A stretch of 64,000 bases of DNA from Pseudoalteromonas luteoviolacea. Lineage in GTDB: Bacteria > Pseudomonadota > Gammaproteobacteria > Enterobacterales > Alteromonadaceae. Shown piece after piece: positions 36,614 to 45,989 of the stretch (position 1 is the stretch's first letter; every line of letters starts with the position of its first letter). The notes under the pieces are model-generated. The model did no database searches. It was given only the letters and a program-made list of their open reading frames with translations, and had not been told where the DNA came from. The stretch lies in NCBI RefSeq assembly GCF_021654285.1, contig NZ_JAKFZS010000007.1, positions 62,001-126,000 on the forward strand, given 5' to 3'. The position numbers and the translations under genes are program-made.

Positions 36614-37996
36614 ATGAAGTTTGATATTAAAGAAGAGGATATGATTATTAAGCCCTACAAGCAAGAAGGGCCAATTTATATCCGAGAACAAAAAGGGTTC
36701 TTTCAGAAAATTCGTCGTAACCTTGGCTGGATATTGATGTTGGTATTTATCGCTATTCCTTGGATCCCCTACAAAGGCCAGCAAGCTGTCCTTTTTGATG
36801 TTTCAAGCCAACAATTTAGAATATTTAGTCAGACATTTTTGCCGCATGATTTTATGATTTTAGCTTGGGTATTTATGGCCGGTGCTTTTGGTTTATTTTT
36901 TGTCACCAACTGGTTGGGCCGAGTTTGGTGTGGCTATACCTGCCCTCAAACCATTTGGATGCTAATGTTTACGTGGGTAGAGCATCGAGTTGAGGGAACT
37001 CGTAATCAGCGTATTAAACTAGATAAATCGAATTGGAATTCACAAAAAGCACTGAGAAAAACAGCGAAACACACGATTTGGTTATTGATTTCTTTATTTA
37101 CCGCGACTTCTTTCATGGCTTATTTTGTGCCAGCGAAAACCTTATATATCGATATGTTCACTTTAGAGTGGTCTGGTTTAGTGAGTTTCTGGGTGTTTTT
37201 ATTTGCTTTTTGTACCTACGGAAATGCAGGTTTTTTAAGAGAAAAAATGTGCAATGTGGCATGCCCATATTCTCGCTTCCAATCAGTTATGTTCGACAAA
37301 GATACCTTGTTAGTTACTTACGATGCAATACGAGGAGAGAATCGTGGGCCACGTAAGCGCAAGTCTGATCACAAAGCACAAGGGCTTGGAGATTGCGTAG
37401 ACTGCAACTTGTGTGTTGAGGTGTGTCCTGCGGGCATAGATATACGAAATGGCCTTCAATATGAGTGTATTAACTGTGGATTATGTATAGATGCATGTGA
37501 TGACACCATGTCTAAATTTGGTTATCAAATAGGTTTAATACAGTACGTTAGTGAAAATCAAACAGCTGGAAAAACATCTAGCCCTTTCAGGCTCAAGCTT
37601 ATCGGCTATGCAGGCTTGTTTGCGGTTATACTTGCGACCATGGCAATTTGGGCGTTTAATCGCACGCCAATTGAAGCATCCGTGATCCGAGATCGTAATG
37701 CGCTTTACAGGGTTAATTACGAAGGGTTAGTCGAAAACCCATACACGTTAAGTATCATTAATAAAACGCAGCAAACATTGCAATATAAAATAAGCTTCCA
37801 TGGTTTGGATAACGCTAAACTAACAGCCCCGCAAGAGATTGAAATACAAGGCGGTAAGATGTTACTCGTCCCTGTGACGATTGCCGCTGTTGGCTATGAT
37901 ATTCAAAGTAAACGAACGCCAATTCAATTTACTATTTCCGCGAATGAAGATAGCAGTATTTCTATCACGAAAGACAGCTATTTTTATAAAAACTAG
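36614..37996 (+). CDS. ccoG: Cytochrome cbb3 oxidase accessory protein CcoG (RdxA/FixG)
   Basis: A 460-residue membrane iron-sulfur protein of the CcoG family, described as a cupric reductase supplying Cu(I) for cbb3 oxidase assembly. About five membrane helices in the first half include the GRVWCGYTCPQTIW motif. Two 4Fe-4S clusters follow at about residues 258-295 (CVDCNLCVEVCPAGIDIRNG, then CINCGLCIDACDDTMSKFG), and a C-terminal FixG immunoglobulin-like domain ends the protein. It is not in the main cco operon ten kilobases away; it has its own sigma-54 promoter. An alternative ATG is at 36641. Confidence 0.95.
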   Translation: MKFDIKEEDMIIKPYKQEGPIYIREQKGFFQKIRRNLGWILMLVFIAIPWIPYKGQQAVLFDVSSQQFRIFSQTFLPHDFMILAWVFMAGAFGLFFVTNWLGRVWCGYTCPQTIWMLMFTWVEHRVEGTRNQRIKLDKSNWNSQKALRKTAKHTIWLLISLFTATSFMAYFVPAKTLYIDMFTLEWSGLVSFWVFLFAFCTYGNAGFLREKMCNVACPYSRFQSVMFDKDTLLVTYDAIRGENRGPRKRKSDHKAQGLGDCVDCNLCVEVCPAGIDIRNGLQYECINCGLCIDACDDTMSKFGYQIGLIQYVSENQTAGKTSSPFRLKLIGYAGLFAVILATMAIWAFNRTPIEASVIRDRNALYRVNYEGLVENPYTLSIINKTQQTLQYKISFHGLDNAKLTAPQEIEIQGGKMLLVPVTIAAVGYDIQSKRTPIQFTISANEDSSISITKDSYFYKN

Positions 37997-38025
37997 TGTT
38001 TTAGTAGAGCACTGGGTTATTCCTC

Positions 38026-38048
38026 AAAGGGCCAATTGGCCCTTTTTT
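38026..38048 (+). terminator. Terminator of ccoG
   Basis: AAAGGGCC (38026-38033), AATT loop, GGCCC and TTTTTT: a strong intrinsic terminator 30 bases past the ccoG stop. Confidence 0.9.
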
Positions 38049-38138
38049 ACTACCTAGTTAAAGTATGAGAATATAACGGACTAAACTGCGTAAAATTTTC
38101 CTGTCATTTGGCGTCGTCGAGTATGGTAAGAGGTTAAT

Positions 38139-38369
38139 ATGTTTTGGTATCGAAGTTCTGATTGTTCACCATGCGAGCGTTGTGGTGTGTCTTTGAGTGA
38201 TGAACTTGATGAGTGTCCACATTGTAAAGGTTTATCAAATAGAGAGGCCTTGAATTTGAAAGCATTTAGACAATATGAAATGCCCAAGTCTAACCGTTTT
38301 CTAAGGTTCGTCATGTTATGTTTGTTTGGGTTGTGCTTTGTTGGAGTGGTTTATCTCTTTATGCTGTAG
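38139..38369 (+). CDS. Small zinc-ribbon membrane protein, 76 aa
   Basis: Not assigned to a family. The N-terminal half has two CxxC pairs (CERCGVSLSDELDECPHCKG), a rubredoxin-like zinc ribbon, and the C-terminal half is one hydrophobic helix (FVMLCLFGLCFVGVVYLFML). AAGAGG precedes the ATG. A membrane-tethered zinc-ribbon between ccoG and uspE could be linked to the respiratory locus, but only position suggests it. It ends before a bidirectional terminator. Confidence 0.7.
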   Translation: MFWYRSSDCSPCERCGVSLSDELDECPHCKGLSNREALNLKAFRQYEMPKSNRFLRFVMLCLFGLCFVGVVYLFML

Positions 38370-38409
38370 CTTTTAATGCACGTATAAGCTTGCACTTGAT
38401 GCATTGAAG

Positions 38410-38438
38410 AAAAGTCCGATACTAAATATCGGACTTTT
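38410..38438. terminator. Bidirectional terminator between the zinc-ribbon gene and uspE
   Basis: AAAAGTCCGATA (38410-38421) and TATCGGACTTTT (38427-38438) form a perfect 12-base stem with T-runs on both strands, between convergent genes. Confidence 0.95.
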
Positions 38439-38444
38439 CAGTAG

Positions 38445-39368
38445 CTAGTTTTCCAGAGGGCTTTTGTAACCGTCAGGTTTGAGTGCTAAGACATCGCAAT
38501 CTAAGCTATCAATAACATGTTCTGCCGTATTACCAATTAAAGCGGCACTCAATCCAGTTCTTCCTACCGTACCAATAACGACAAGCTCAGCTGACTTCTT
38601 GTCTGCAACAGAAGGGATAACATCTTCAGGTAGACCTTCTTCGATAATACAGGTCTCTTTTGCTATGTTAAACTTACTTGCTAAAGACCATGTCTCATCC
38701 TCATGATGCTTTTTAACCGCTTCACTGTATTGCGATGGGTTGAATTCAGGAATTTCTATCGCGATGTTTACCGGGGTAGCAGGATAGGTATTAACCAAGC
38801 TCAATGACGCATTTGCAAGGTCACAAATAAACAGGGCGTCTTTGACAATTCGTTTGTTGAGCTCTTGGTGTTGCTCATTGTCACTGACCGAGTTAACCGC
38901 TGCGATGATCTCTCCATGCTCTGGCCAGGCTTTATCTTTAACCAAAAGCACTGGAGTAGGGCATTTGCGTATTAGATGCCAATCAGTAGGGGTAAATATA
39001 ACTGATTTTAACGTATCGTGTTGATGTGTCGATTTGATAACGATATCGAATTGCTCGTCGAGCACTTCTTCAATAATTGCTTCATATGGTCGGTTGTGCC
39101 ATACCACCTTTGCTTGGATGTCTAAGTCGGTATACTTTTCTATCTGTATATTTATCCATTCTTCTCTATCTTTAATAACTGCGAGGCGCATCGCTTCGCG
39201 CTCTTCTTTGGAAAGCATGGTTGTCATTTCGTATGAAAAGTCATAAATAGAGAGGAAGGCTGTTATTTTTGCCCCTGTTTTTTGGGCGAGACTAATAGAG
39301 CGTTCAAGGCTATTTTGCTGCTCTTTTGTGGGGTCAATAACAGTGAGGATTCTCTTTATCTTGTCCAT
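38445..39368 (-). CDS. uspE: Universal stress protein UspE (tandem Usp domains)
   Basis: A 307-residue protein made of two Usp domains (about 1-150 and 155-307). It follows E. coli UspE closely: AFLSIYDFSYEMTTMLSKEE, VVWHNRPYEAIIEEV, IFTPTDWHLIRKCPTPVLLV and the C-terminal nucleotide-binding motif VVIGTVGRTGLSAALIGNTA. The fnr-uspE gene order is conserved in gammaproteobacteria. A well-matched FNR box lies about 90 bases upstream, so oxygen-responsive control is likely. Confidence 0.95.
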   Translation of the reverse strand: MDKIKRILTVIDPTKEQQNSLERSISLAQKTGAKITAFLSIYDFSYEMTTMLSKEEREAMRLAVIKDREEWINIQIEKYTDLDIQAKVVWHNRPYEAIIEEVLDEQFDIVIKSTHQHDTLKSVIFTPTDWHLIRKCPTPVLLVKDKAWPEHGEIIAAVNSVSDNEQHQELNKRIVKDALFICDLANASLSLVNTYPATPVNIAIEIPEFNPSQYSEAVKKHHEDETWSLASKFNIAKETCIIEEGLPEDVIPSVADKKSAELVVIGTVGRTGLSAALIGNTAEHVIDSLDCDVLALKPDGYKSPLEN

Positions 39369-39453
39369 AAAAGCCTCCTATGGCACTTGGCTAATCAATA
39401 TACTTTGAGTGTAACTGATATAGCCAAGGTATAAAGCGAATTCGGCAGAAATA

Positions 39454-39467
39454 TTGGTTTAGATCAA
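39454..39467 (-). promoter_or_regulatory. FNR box upstream of uspE
   Basis: TTGGT-TTAG-ATCAA matches TTGAT-N4-ATCAA at nine of ten positions. It overlaps the fnr stop codon and stands about 90 bases before the uspE start. It may activate uspE in low oxygen. Confidence 0.6.
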
Positions 39468-40192
39468 GTAGTAATACCAGCTGCCGCAGCTAAGCCTTCA
39501 GGTTCTAAAATGGTAATGAATTTACCTTCAACTTTGATTAAGCCTGCTTTTTGAAAGCGGCTTAACAGGCGGCTGATAGTTTCAACTGTCAGGCCTAGGT
39601 AGTTACCAATTTCGCCTCGTGTCATTGTAAAGCGGAACTCTTTACGAGAGAAACCACGTTCGCCAAATCGGTTAGACAAGTTGAAGATAAATGTTGCGAG
39701 CCTTTCTTCAGCCGTTTTTTTGTTGAGTAACAATAGCATCTCTTGATCATAGTTGATCTCGTTACTCATCAGTCTCATGATCTGCTGTCTTAATTTTGGT
39801 AATTTGCCTGCAAGTTCATCAAGTGTTTCAAACGGGATTTCACATACCATTGAAGTTTCGAGTGCTTGTGCAAAGCTTTGATGTTGCATTTTATTGATGG
39901 CATCAAAACCAACCAAGTCACCAGCGAGGTGAAACCCAGTTATTTGCTCATCACCTTGCTCAGACAGGGTATAAGATTTAAATGAGCCAGATCTAACGGC
40001 GTAAATTGCTTGAAGTGCTGTGCCAGATTCGAATAAGAAGTCACCTTTATGCAAAGGTTTCTTTCGTTCGATGATTTCATCTAGCTTATCCATCTCATTA
40101 CCGTTGAGTGAATAAGGCAAGCAAAGCTGACTTATACTGCAATTTGTACAACTGATTGTACACTGACTTTTGGAGCGATTATTTAAATCCAT
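39464..40192 (-). CDS. fnr: Oxygen-responsive regulator FNR
   Basis: A 242-residue FNR of the CRP family that carries an oxygen-labile 4Fe-4S cluster and controls the change to low-oxygen respiration. The N-terminal cysteines are in the segment [20 protein letters not shown], close to the E. coli arrangement, with the fourth cluster cysteine at [11 protein letters not shown]. The cyclic-nucleotide-fold region ([20 protein letters not shown]) and the helix-turn-helix ([20 protein letters not shown]) are almost identical to E. coli. Its neighbours are its usual targets: uspE downstream and the cbb3 genes upstream. Confidence 0.97.
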   Translation of the reverse strand: MDLNNRSKSQCTISCTNCSISQLCLPYSLNGNEMDKLDEIIERKKPLHKGDFLFESGTALQAIYAVRSGSFKSYTLSEQGDEQITGFHLAGDLVGFDAINKMQHQSFAQALETSMVCEIPFETLDELAGKLPKLRQQIMRLMSNEINYDQEMLLLLNKKTAEERLATFIFNLSNRFGERGFSRKEFRFTMTRGEIGNYLGLTVETISRLLSRFQKAGLIKVEGKFITILEPEGLAAAAGITT

Positions 40193-40337
40193 AATTAATC
40201 CATTACTCTTAGACGCACATAAAAAATAAATTCAAAAATTGCCAAAAACAAAAACTTAAATATTATTATTAAGTTAAGTACTTCGAAATTTTCACCATAA
40301 TAAGCCCGTAAAAACTCCTGCTTTTAAGGACTTAATC

Positions 40338-40370
40338 TATGCTTGCCATTATCTAATATTAGCAAGCATA
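40338..40370 (-). terminator. Hairpin after the cco assembly operon
   Basis: TATGCTTGC (40338-40346) pairs with GCAAGCATA (40362-40370), eight bases past the stop of the TauE-like gene. No strong U-tract. Confidence 0.6.
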
Positions 40371-40378
40371 AAACTAGA

Positions 40379-41047
40379 TTAATCTACTAGTTTATTACTA
40401 GTGATGATAATCAAATAAAATCCATACCATACAAAGAGATTACCAAGTGCCACTCTCGTTACCGTATGGTTTAAAAATTTGTTGAGTATTTGCGCTGATT
40501 GTCCTGCAACAAGTAATGCAGGAAAGGTCCCCAGAGCGAAAGCCACCATGGTAAGTGCGCCATACAGGGCACTTTTTGCTTGAAGGCTCCATATCAAAGC
40601 ACTATATACAAGGCCACATGGTAGCCACCCCCATAAAGCGCCATAAGCAAGCGCTTTTGCTTTGGTATCAATCGGTAAAATGTGTTTATTTAGCTTGACT
40701 ATACGTTGCCAAATTACAAAGTTTCCGAGTTTTTCTAGCCAATTTAGTGTGCCAGCAAGCCGCATAATGTATAGGCCAACGAGCAGCATAAATACGCCAC
40801 TTAAATAGGATAAAGCAATAGCAAAACCTGTGTGTTGCTTCGCTAAAGATGCGCCCAGTGCAGCAACCAGCAGGCCTGCGGTAGCATAACTTAAAAGTCG
40901 GCCAAAATTGTATAAAAAAGCGACGAGAAGGGGAGCTTGCTTTGATTGGGCAAGCTGTAAGCTTGATGCTATTCCACCACACATAGCTAAGCAGTGGCCA
41001 CTGCCCATCAGTCCCATAAAAAATGCACTGGCAAAACTAATTTCCAT
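40379..41047 (-). CDS. TauE/SafE-like membrane protein of the cbb3 assembly operon
   Basis: A 222-residue protein with about six membrane helices. The opening SFASAFFMGLMGSGHCLAMC GG-type segment, with its His-Cys and Cys residues (GSGHCLAMCGG), and the later ALWGWLPCGLVYSAL segment are hallmarks of the UreH/TauE-SafE group that regularly follows ccoS. Members are thought to take part in copper or haem handling for oxidase assembly; here the conserved His and Cys residues in helices would suit copper transport, which is inference. It overlaps ccoS by 11 bases; I start it at ATG 41047 (MEISFASAFF), one codon after another ATG. Confidence 0.82.
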   Translation of the reverse strand: MEISFASAFFMGLMGSGHCLAMCGGIASSLQLAQSKQAPLLVAFLYNFGRLLSYATAGLLVAALGASLAKQHTGFAIALSYLSGVFMLLVGLYIMRLAGTLNWLEKLGNFVIWQRIVKLNKHILPIDTKAKALAYGALWGWLPCGLVYSALIWSLQAKSALYGALTMVAFALGTFPALLVAGQSAQILNKFLNHTVTRVALGNLFVWYGFYLIIITSNKLVD

Positions 41048-41210
41048 CATTACTCTTGTTATGTTGCTCTTTGTCATCTTCAAACAAAATGCTGTGCGCT
41101 TGCTTGTTTAGATCAGAGAATTGCTCGCTTTTTACAGCCCAAAAAAACACCCCGATGGCGATAACCACAAATAAAATAGCGATGGGGATCAATACATAAA
41201 TTATACTCAT
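41037..41210 (-). CDS. ccoS: Cytochrome cbb3 oxidase maturation protein CcoS
   Basis: A 57-residue protein with one membrane helix (IIYVLIPIAILFVVIAIGVF), the FFWAVKSEQFSDL motif diagnostic of CcoS, and a charged tail. It is required for cofactor insertion in cbb3 oxidase. The start ATG at 41210 overlaps the ccoI stop (ATGA); the longer open frame upstream lies inside ccoI. Confidence 0.93.
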   Translation of the reverse strand: MSIIYVLIPIAILFVVIAIGVFFWAVKSEQFSDLNKQAHSILFEDDKEQHNKSNDGN

Positions 41211-43579
41211 AGCTTCAATAACCTTAATGAGTTGGTAATGACCACAATAGAGCTTGCTGACATGCCAATTACAGCGAGCCAAGGTGGCACGAGCCCAAGT
41301 GCAGCTAATGGTAAGATAGAGCCGTTATACAGCAGCGAAATCGTCAAATTTTGCTTAATGATTTGCTTCGTTTTAATGGCCACACTTTGTAGCGTTTTCA
41401 GTGAATTTAGATCACTATTTAACAGTACTACATCAGCCGTGTTTTTTGAAATATCTGCGCCAGTTTCCATTGCAATAGAAAGGTGGGCGCTATTAAATAC
41501 TGGGCTATCGTTTACGCCATCGCCAACCATAGCTACGATGTGACCTTTATCAGACCAGTGTTCAACTTCATTTTGCTTGTCTTTTGGTGCACACGCTTGT
41601 TTATAAGAATCAAGTCCAAGTTCGTTAGATAAATCGCTGGCAGCTTTTGAGCTATCACCGGTTAACATATGGCATGTGAGCTGATGAGATTGTAAATATT
41701 CGACGACTTCGGGCGCACTGGTTCGTACTTTATCTTGAAGGTAAAAGTCCGCGATAGGCCGCTTGTCAACAAATAGGGTTGCCTGCGCAAAAGAGGCATG
41801 ACTTCCAAACCAGCTAGGTTTGCCAATTGCGATGTGTTTGCCTTCAAATTGGCCGCTTACACCAAGGCCTGTTGATACCTTCGCTTTATTTATCTCTAAA
41901 AAGCTGACTTTTTCGTCAGCAAACGCTTTCGCGATTGGATGCTCGGAATAGCGCTCCAGTGCGCTTGCAAGGGCTAAAATCATCGACTCTGCATATTGCT
42001 CATCTAGAACAGTGACATTCGAAATGGTAAAGCGCCCTTCTGTAAGGGTACCTGTTTTATCAAATGCATACCGACTTACCTTGGGCGCAGTTTCTAATAC
42101 ATGCGCTTCTTTGATCAAGATGCCTTTTCTGGTAAGTGTCGCAACGGCACAGGTTAAAGCTGTAGGGATAGCCAAGCTTAATGCACATGGGCAGGTGGCA
42201 ACTAAAACAGCGATTGTGATCCAGAATGCATGCTCGGGTTCGACATGGTACCAACCAATTGCTGTGATGGAGGCAAAGATCAGTAAGCAGGCCACAAACC
42301 ACTGGGCGACTTTATCGGTTACTTCAACAATTTTGGGCCTTTTCATTAAAGCGTTATGTTGAAGCTTAATGATCTGATTGAGTAGTGTGTTTTGCCCAAC
42401 TTTGTTAATTTTTAAAGTGATGACGCCATCGTGATTCAGCGTGCCTGCATAGACTTGGTGATTGGTAAATTTTTTAATCGGGAGATGTTCACCTGTCATC
42501 ATCGATTCGTCGACTGTACTCGTACCATCAACCACAATGCCATCGGCGGGAATTGTCTCGCCAGGTTTAACCAAGATTAAATCGTTTAATGTTAGGCTTT
42601 TCGCCGCAATGACTTCCTCTGTTGTACCAGATAATCGCCTAGCGGTAAGAGGCAAAAGTTTTTGCAAGTTAGCAGTAAACTCGCTTGCTTTCATTCGTGC
42701 TCTAAACTCTAGATACTTTCCGAGTAGGAGCAGAAAAGTAAACATGCAGATGGACTCAAAATAGACCTCGCCCACAGACATGACAGTCGCATAGCAACTT
42801 GCTCCATATGCGCCAAAAATTGCCAGTGAAACCGGCAGATCCATATTCAGTTGGCGGCTTTTAAGGCCTTTTACTGCATTGGTTAAAAAAGGCAGGGCGG
42901 AATAGAGAATGACAGGCGAAGCTAAAATTAAACTAATCCAGCGGAAATATTGCTCAAACCCTTCTTCCATACCTGAAAACATGCCAAAGTACATGGCAAA
43001 AGCGAACATCATGACTTGCATAGTCATTAGCCCAGCAACGCCTAAGCGACGCATATAAGCTTTAGCAGCAGCTTGTTTTTGCGCGGCTTCTTCATCTGCT
43101 TGGAATGGATACGTTTTGTATCCGATTTGCATCAGTGCAGCGATGATTTCACTGAGCTTGGTCGTTTCATCTTGCCACAAGATCATCGCTCGATGGGTTG
43201 AGGTATTAACATCGACACGTTTAATGCCAGGGATTGCAAGTAACTGTTTTTCGATCAGCCAGGCACATGCTGCACAGCTGATCCCTTCAACACTGAGTAA
43301 TACTTCTTTCAAATTACCTTGTTCAGCCACAAAGTCTTTTTGAATATCTTTGTTATCGTAGCTGAGCAGTTCTTTTAATTGTTCTGGTACTAACTCTTCA
43401 ACTTTGCCGCTGGACTCTGTGCGAAATTTATAATAGTCACTCATTCCCTGCGCAAGGATTGTTTCTGCAACAGCTTGACAGCCTGTGCAACAGACTGGAT
43501 TGGCGATTCCTTCGAAAACAACTTCACCTTGAAATCCTGAAGGGACAGCTTCAAGGCAATGAAAACAACTTTTTGCCAT
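41207..43579 (-). CDS. ccoI: Copper-translocating P-type ATPase CcoI (FixI)
   Basis: A 790-residue P1B ATPase that supplies copper for the cbb3 catalytic subunit. An N-terminal cysteine-rich domain (CFHCLEAVPSG, CCTGCQAV) is followed by a heavy-metal-associated domain (VEGISCAACAWLIEKQ) at about 90-150, eight membrane helices with the ion motif ATCPCALSLAIP, the phosphorylation site DKTGTLTEG, the MLTGDSS motif and the hinge VGDGVNDSPVF. Only five bases separate it from ccoH, and it overlaps ccoS, so the three genes plus the TauE-like one form a single assembly operon. Confidence 0.96.
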   Translation of the reverse strand: MAKSCFHCLEAVPSGFQGEVVFEGIANPVCCTGCQAVAETILAQGMSDYYKFRTESSGKVEELVPEQLKELLSYDNKDIQKDFVAEQGNLKEVLLSVEGISCAACAWLIEKQLLAIPGIKRVDVNTSTHRAMILWQDETTKLSEIIAALMQIGYKTYPFQADEEAAQKQAAAKAYMRRLGVAGLMTMQVMMFAFAMYFGMFSGMEEGFEQYFRWISLILASPVILYSALPFLTNAVKGLKSRQLNMDLPVSLAIFGAYGASCYATVMSVGEVYFESICMFTFLLLLGKYLEFRARMKASEFTANLQKLLPLTARRLSGTTEEVIAAKSLTLNDLILVKPGETIPADGIVVDGTSTVDESMMTGEHLPIKKFTNHQVYAGTLNHDGVITLKINKVGQNTLLNQIIKLQHNALMKRPKIVEVTDKVAQWFVACLLIFASITAIGWYHVEPEHAFWITIAVLVATCPCALSLAIPTALTCAVATLTRKGILIKEAHVLETAPKVSRYAFDKTGTLTEGRFTISNVTVLDEQYAESMILALASALERYSEHPIAKAFADEKVSFLEINKAKVSTGLGVSGQFEGKHIAIGKPSWFGSHASFAQATLFVDKRPIADFYLQDKVRTSAPEVVEYLQSHQLTCHMLTGDSSKAASDLSNELGLDSYKQACAPKDKQNEVEHWSDKGHIVAMVGDGVNDSPVFNSAHLSIAMETGADISKNTADVVLLNSDLNSLKTLQSVAIKTKQIIKQNLTISLLYNGSILPLAALGLVPPWLAVIGMSASSIVVITNSLRLLKL

Positions 43580-43584
43580 AAGAA

Positions 43585-44076
43585 TTACTTGTATTGAGGT
43601 GTAATAGAAACAGGCTTATCAGTTGGTAATTGCAAGTTCTCCTTCATTTTCCAACTGCCGTCCATAGGTTCAATGAACACGGTAAATGCGCCGCTGTGTT
43701 CTTTATCGAGCAACGCGGTGTATGTACCGCTGGCATTGGCAAGTAGGGTCGTGGAGAAGTCGTATTCTTTAATTGTTCGGTGATAAAACGATACTTTTAA
43801 TGCGTTGACATTACTGCGATCGCCTTTGGTGAAATCAAAGCTGATTTTGTCATTTTCAACAATCAAATCGCCATGTAGATATAGCGCTTTTGCTTTATTG
43901 AATTTGCTCAACTCGAGGTTGATTGCTTTGCCTTTTTTGTAATAATCATCGACGACCATATCAGGACCGTTACCAACAGCATAAGTCACTAAAAATACGC
44001 ACGCAATGATGGTGACGAGTGGGAAAAACATTAAAAACCAAGGCCAAAAATTCTTATACCACGGAGTTGGATTCAT
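43585..44076 (-). CDS. ccoH: Cytochrome cbb3 oxidase assembly protein CcoH (FixH)
   Basis: A 163-residue membrane-anchored protein. A single helix (WFLMFFPLVTIIACVFLVTY, about 13-32) is followed by the FixH hallmark VVDDYYKKGKAINLEL and a beta-rich periplasmic domain. It helps assembly or stability of the cbb3 oxidase. It begins the accessory operon, 126 bases after ccoP and beyond a hairpin. Confidence 0.92.
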   Translation of the reverse strand: MNPTPWYKNFWPWFLMFFPLVTIIACVFLVTYAVGNGPDMVVDDYYKKGKAINLELSKFNKAKALYLHGDLIVENDKISFDFTKGDRSNVNALKVSFYHRTIKEYDFSTTLLANASGTYTALLDKEHSGAFTVFIEPMDGSWKMKENLQLPTDKPVSITPQYK

Positions 44077-44162
44077 AATTATTCACTACTTTACATTGTT
44101 GTTTGTTTTGCTGCCTAACTAGGCGAGTCTTATATTAAATTTACGTTAGTTTGTTACTATAA

Positions 44163-44187
44163 GTAAGCCTCCATTATGGAGGCTTAC
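44163..44187 (-). terminator. Terminator of ccoNOQP
   Basis: GTAAGCCTCC (44163-44172) and GGAGGCTTAC (44178-44187) form a ten-base stem with a five-base loop, 15 bases beyond the ccoP stop. Partial read-through to ccoH is likely because no clear promoter separates them. Confidence 0.8.
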
Positions 44188-44202
44188 ATGTTTATGCCAT
44201 GC

Positions 44203-45168
44203 TTATTTCTCTTGAGATAAGCTATATACATAGGCAGTTAAAAGATGAACTTTATCTTCACCTAAAATGTCTTTCCATGCCGGCATCACACCTGCGCGTC
44301 CATGACGTATTGACTCTTCAACAGCGCGTTTTGAGCCACCGTATAGCCAAATATTATCGGTCAAATCAGGTGCACCGAATGGTAATCCAAGTGCGACAGA
44401 GCCAGTACCGTCAGCACCGTGACATGCTGCACACATAGCAAATTTAGCTTTACCAGCGTCAGCATCTTTTTGGTTTACTGTACGACCTGATAGGCTCAGT
44501 ACATAAGCGGTCATTTCTTTTACGCCTTGCTCACCTAATGCAGCTTCCCAACCTGGCATCGCTGCAACTCGACCATTTAGCAGTGTCTCTTTGATTTGAT
44601 CCGGTGTACCGCCATATAACCAGTCTTTGTCTGTCAGATTAGGGAAGCCAAGGCCACCACGCGCATCTGAACCGTGACACTGTGCACAGTTTTGAGCATA
44701 CAGCCTTTGCCCGATTTCCAACGCGTCTGAATCTTTTGCAAGTGTTAATACATCTTGCTCTGCAAACGCTTTAAAGATAGGACCAAAACGTTCGTCTGCG
44801 GCTTCAAACTCTTTGTCTAGTTTCACCCAAAGACCGCTTTCTTTGGCGTCTATAACAGCTTGTCTAGACTCTTCTAATGATTTAACACCTTGGTTAGAGC
44901 TAGTCCATTTTGCCAAACCAGCAAAATTACCTAAGCCAGGATACATTGCAAGGTAGTACACAGACCAAACGAATGTTGCGAAGAACATGTAAGTCCACCA
45001 TTTTGGCAGTGGGTTGTTTAGTTCTTCGATGCCGTCAAACTCATGACCACAACTGGCACCTTCTTCGACACCTGTGTAGTTTTTCAGGTTCCAAATTAAC
45101 AGGCCAAAAATGAGAGCCAGACATGCTAAGGTCAATACGATGACCCAAATACTCCAAAAGCTAGTCAT
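44203..45168 (-). CDS. ccoP: cbb3-type cytochrome c oxidase subunit III (dihaem cytochrome c)
   Basis: A 321-residue CcoP. The N-terminal membrane segment (WVIVLTLACLALIFGLLIWN) and FixP-type region with PKWWTYMFFATFVWS lead to two cytochrome c domains. Haem motifs are CAQCH (about 160) and CAACH (about 246). It passes electrons to CcoO and the catalytic subunit. It overlaps ccoQ by four bases. Confidence 0.96.
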   Translation of the reverse strand: MTSFWSIWVIVLTLACLALIFGLLIWNLKNYTGVEEGASCGHEFDGIEELNNPLPKWWTYMFFATFVWSVYYLAMYPGLGNFAGLAKWTSSNQGVKSLEESRQAVIDAKESGLWVKLDKEFEAADERFGPIFKAFAEQDVLTLAKDSDALEIGQRLYAQNCAQCHGSDARGGLGFPNLTDKDWLYGGTPDQIKETLLNGRVAAMPGWEAALGEQGVKEMTAYVLSLSGRTVNQKDADAGKAKFAMCAACHGADGTGSVALGLPFGAPDLTDNIWLYGGSKRAVEESIRHGRAGVMPAWKDILGEDKVHLLTAYVYSLSQEK

Positions 45169-45350
45169 TTTTCAGACTCCTTTTCCTCTTTTGAAATTGT
45201 GTTGTCGTGTTTTATTTCATCGTCGAATATGGCTTTTGCAGCGTCATCAAACCGACTTTTGGTTCGTTTGCTGTAAGCCCACACAACAATCACAATGAAC
45301 AGTACTAAAATTACCAGAGTTAAAATGCCTCTGTATGTGCCGTAATCCAT
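45165..45350 (-). CDS. ccoQ: cbb3-type cytochrome oxidase subunit IV CcoQ
   Basis: A 61-residue protein with one membrane helix (GILTLVILVLFIVIVVWAYS) and an acidic tail, with SKRTKSRFDDAAKAIFDDE, the CcoQ signature. It stabilises the complex. It lies between ccoO and ccoP as usual. Confidence 0.93.
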   Translation of the reverse strand: MDYGTYRGILTLVILVLFIVIVVWAYSKRTKSRFDDAAKAIFDDEIKHDNTISKEEKESEK

Positions 45351-45356
45351 AATAAA

Positions 45357-45977
45357 TTACTTCAAATGTGTGCCAAGTTGTTGCAAGTAAGCGATCAAGG
45401 CTTCCATTTCGGTTTTGCCTTGGACTGCTTGCTGTGCATTCTTGATATCTTCGTCGGTGTAAGGCACACCGAAGTTTTTAAAGACTTCAAGCTTCTTAGC
45501 GGTTAATTTACCATCCAGTACGTTCTCTTCTAGCCAAGGGTACCCTGGCATATTTGATTCAGGAACTACGGAGCGAGGGTCGATCAGGTGCGCATAATGC
45601 CAGTCGTCAGAGTAACGACCACCAACACGCGCAAGATCAGGTCCAGTTCTTTTAGAACCCCATTGAAAAGGGTGGTCCCAAACAGATTCGCCAGCGACGG
45701 AGTAGTGACCATATCTCTCAACTTCATCCCTAAATGGGCGGATCATTTGCGAATGACAGTTGTAACAGCCTTCACGGACATAAATATCTCGGCCTTCCAT
45801 CTCAAGTGCGGTTAATGGGCGTAACCCCTCAACTGGCTTTGTTGTGTCATCTTGGAACATCAGTGGCGTTATTTCTACTAATGCACCGAAGCTAATCGCA
45901 AACACGGTGAGAATCGCCATCAATCCAACGTTCTTTTCTACTATTTCGTGTTTATTTGTCGAGTTATTATTGCTCAT
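45357..45977 (-). CDS. ccoO: cbb3-type cytochrome c oxidase subunit II (monohaem)
   Basis: A 206-residue CcoO. After an N-terminal membrane anchor ([20 protein letters not shown]) comes the haem site [20 protein letters not shown] with CNCH-type CxxCH binding and [10 protein letters not shown], invariant in CcoO. Methionine in NMPGYPWL (about 146) is the likely axial ligand. It lies six bases before ccoQ. Confidence 0.96.
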   Translation of the reverse strand: MSNNNSTNKHEIVEKNVGLMAILTVFAISFGALVEITPLMFQDDTTKPVEGLRPLTALEMEGRDIYVREGCYNCHSQMIRPFRDEVERYGHYSVAGESVWDHPFQWGSKRTGPDLARVGGRYSDDWHYAHLIDPRSVVPESNMPGYPWLEENVLDGKLTAKKLEVFKNFGVPYTDEDIKNAQQAVQGKTEMEALIAYLQQLGTHLK

Positions 45978-45989
45978 AGTCGATACCTC

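Noticed and set aside
41211..41282. Upstream extension of ccoS
   Set aside because: The extra residues are encoded inside ccoI and are unlike CcoS; ATG 41210 overlaps the ccoI stop as in related operons.
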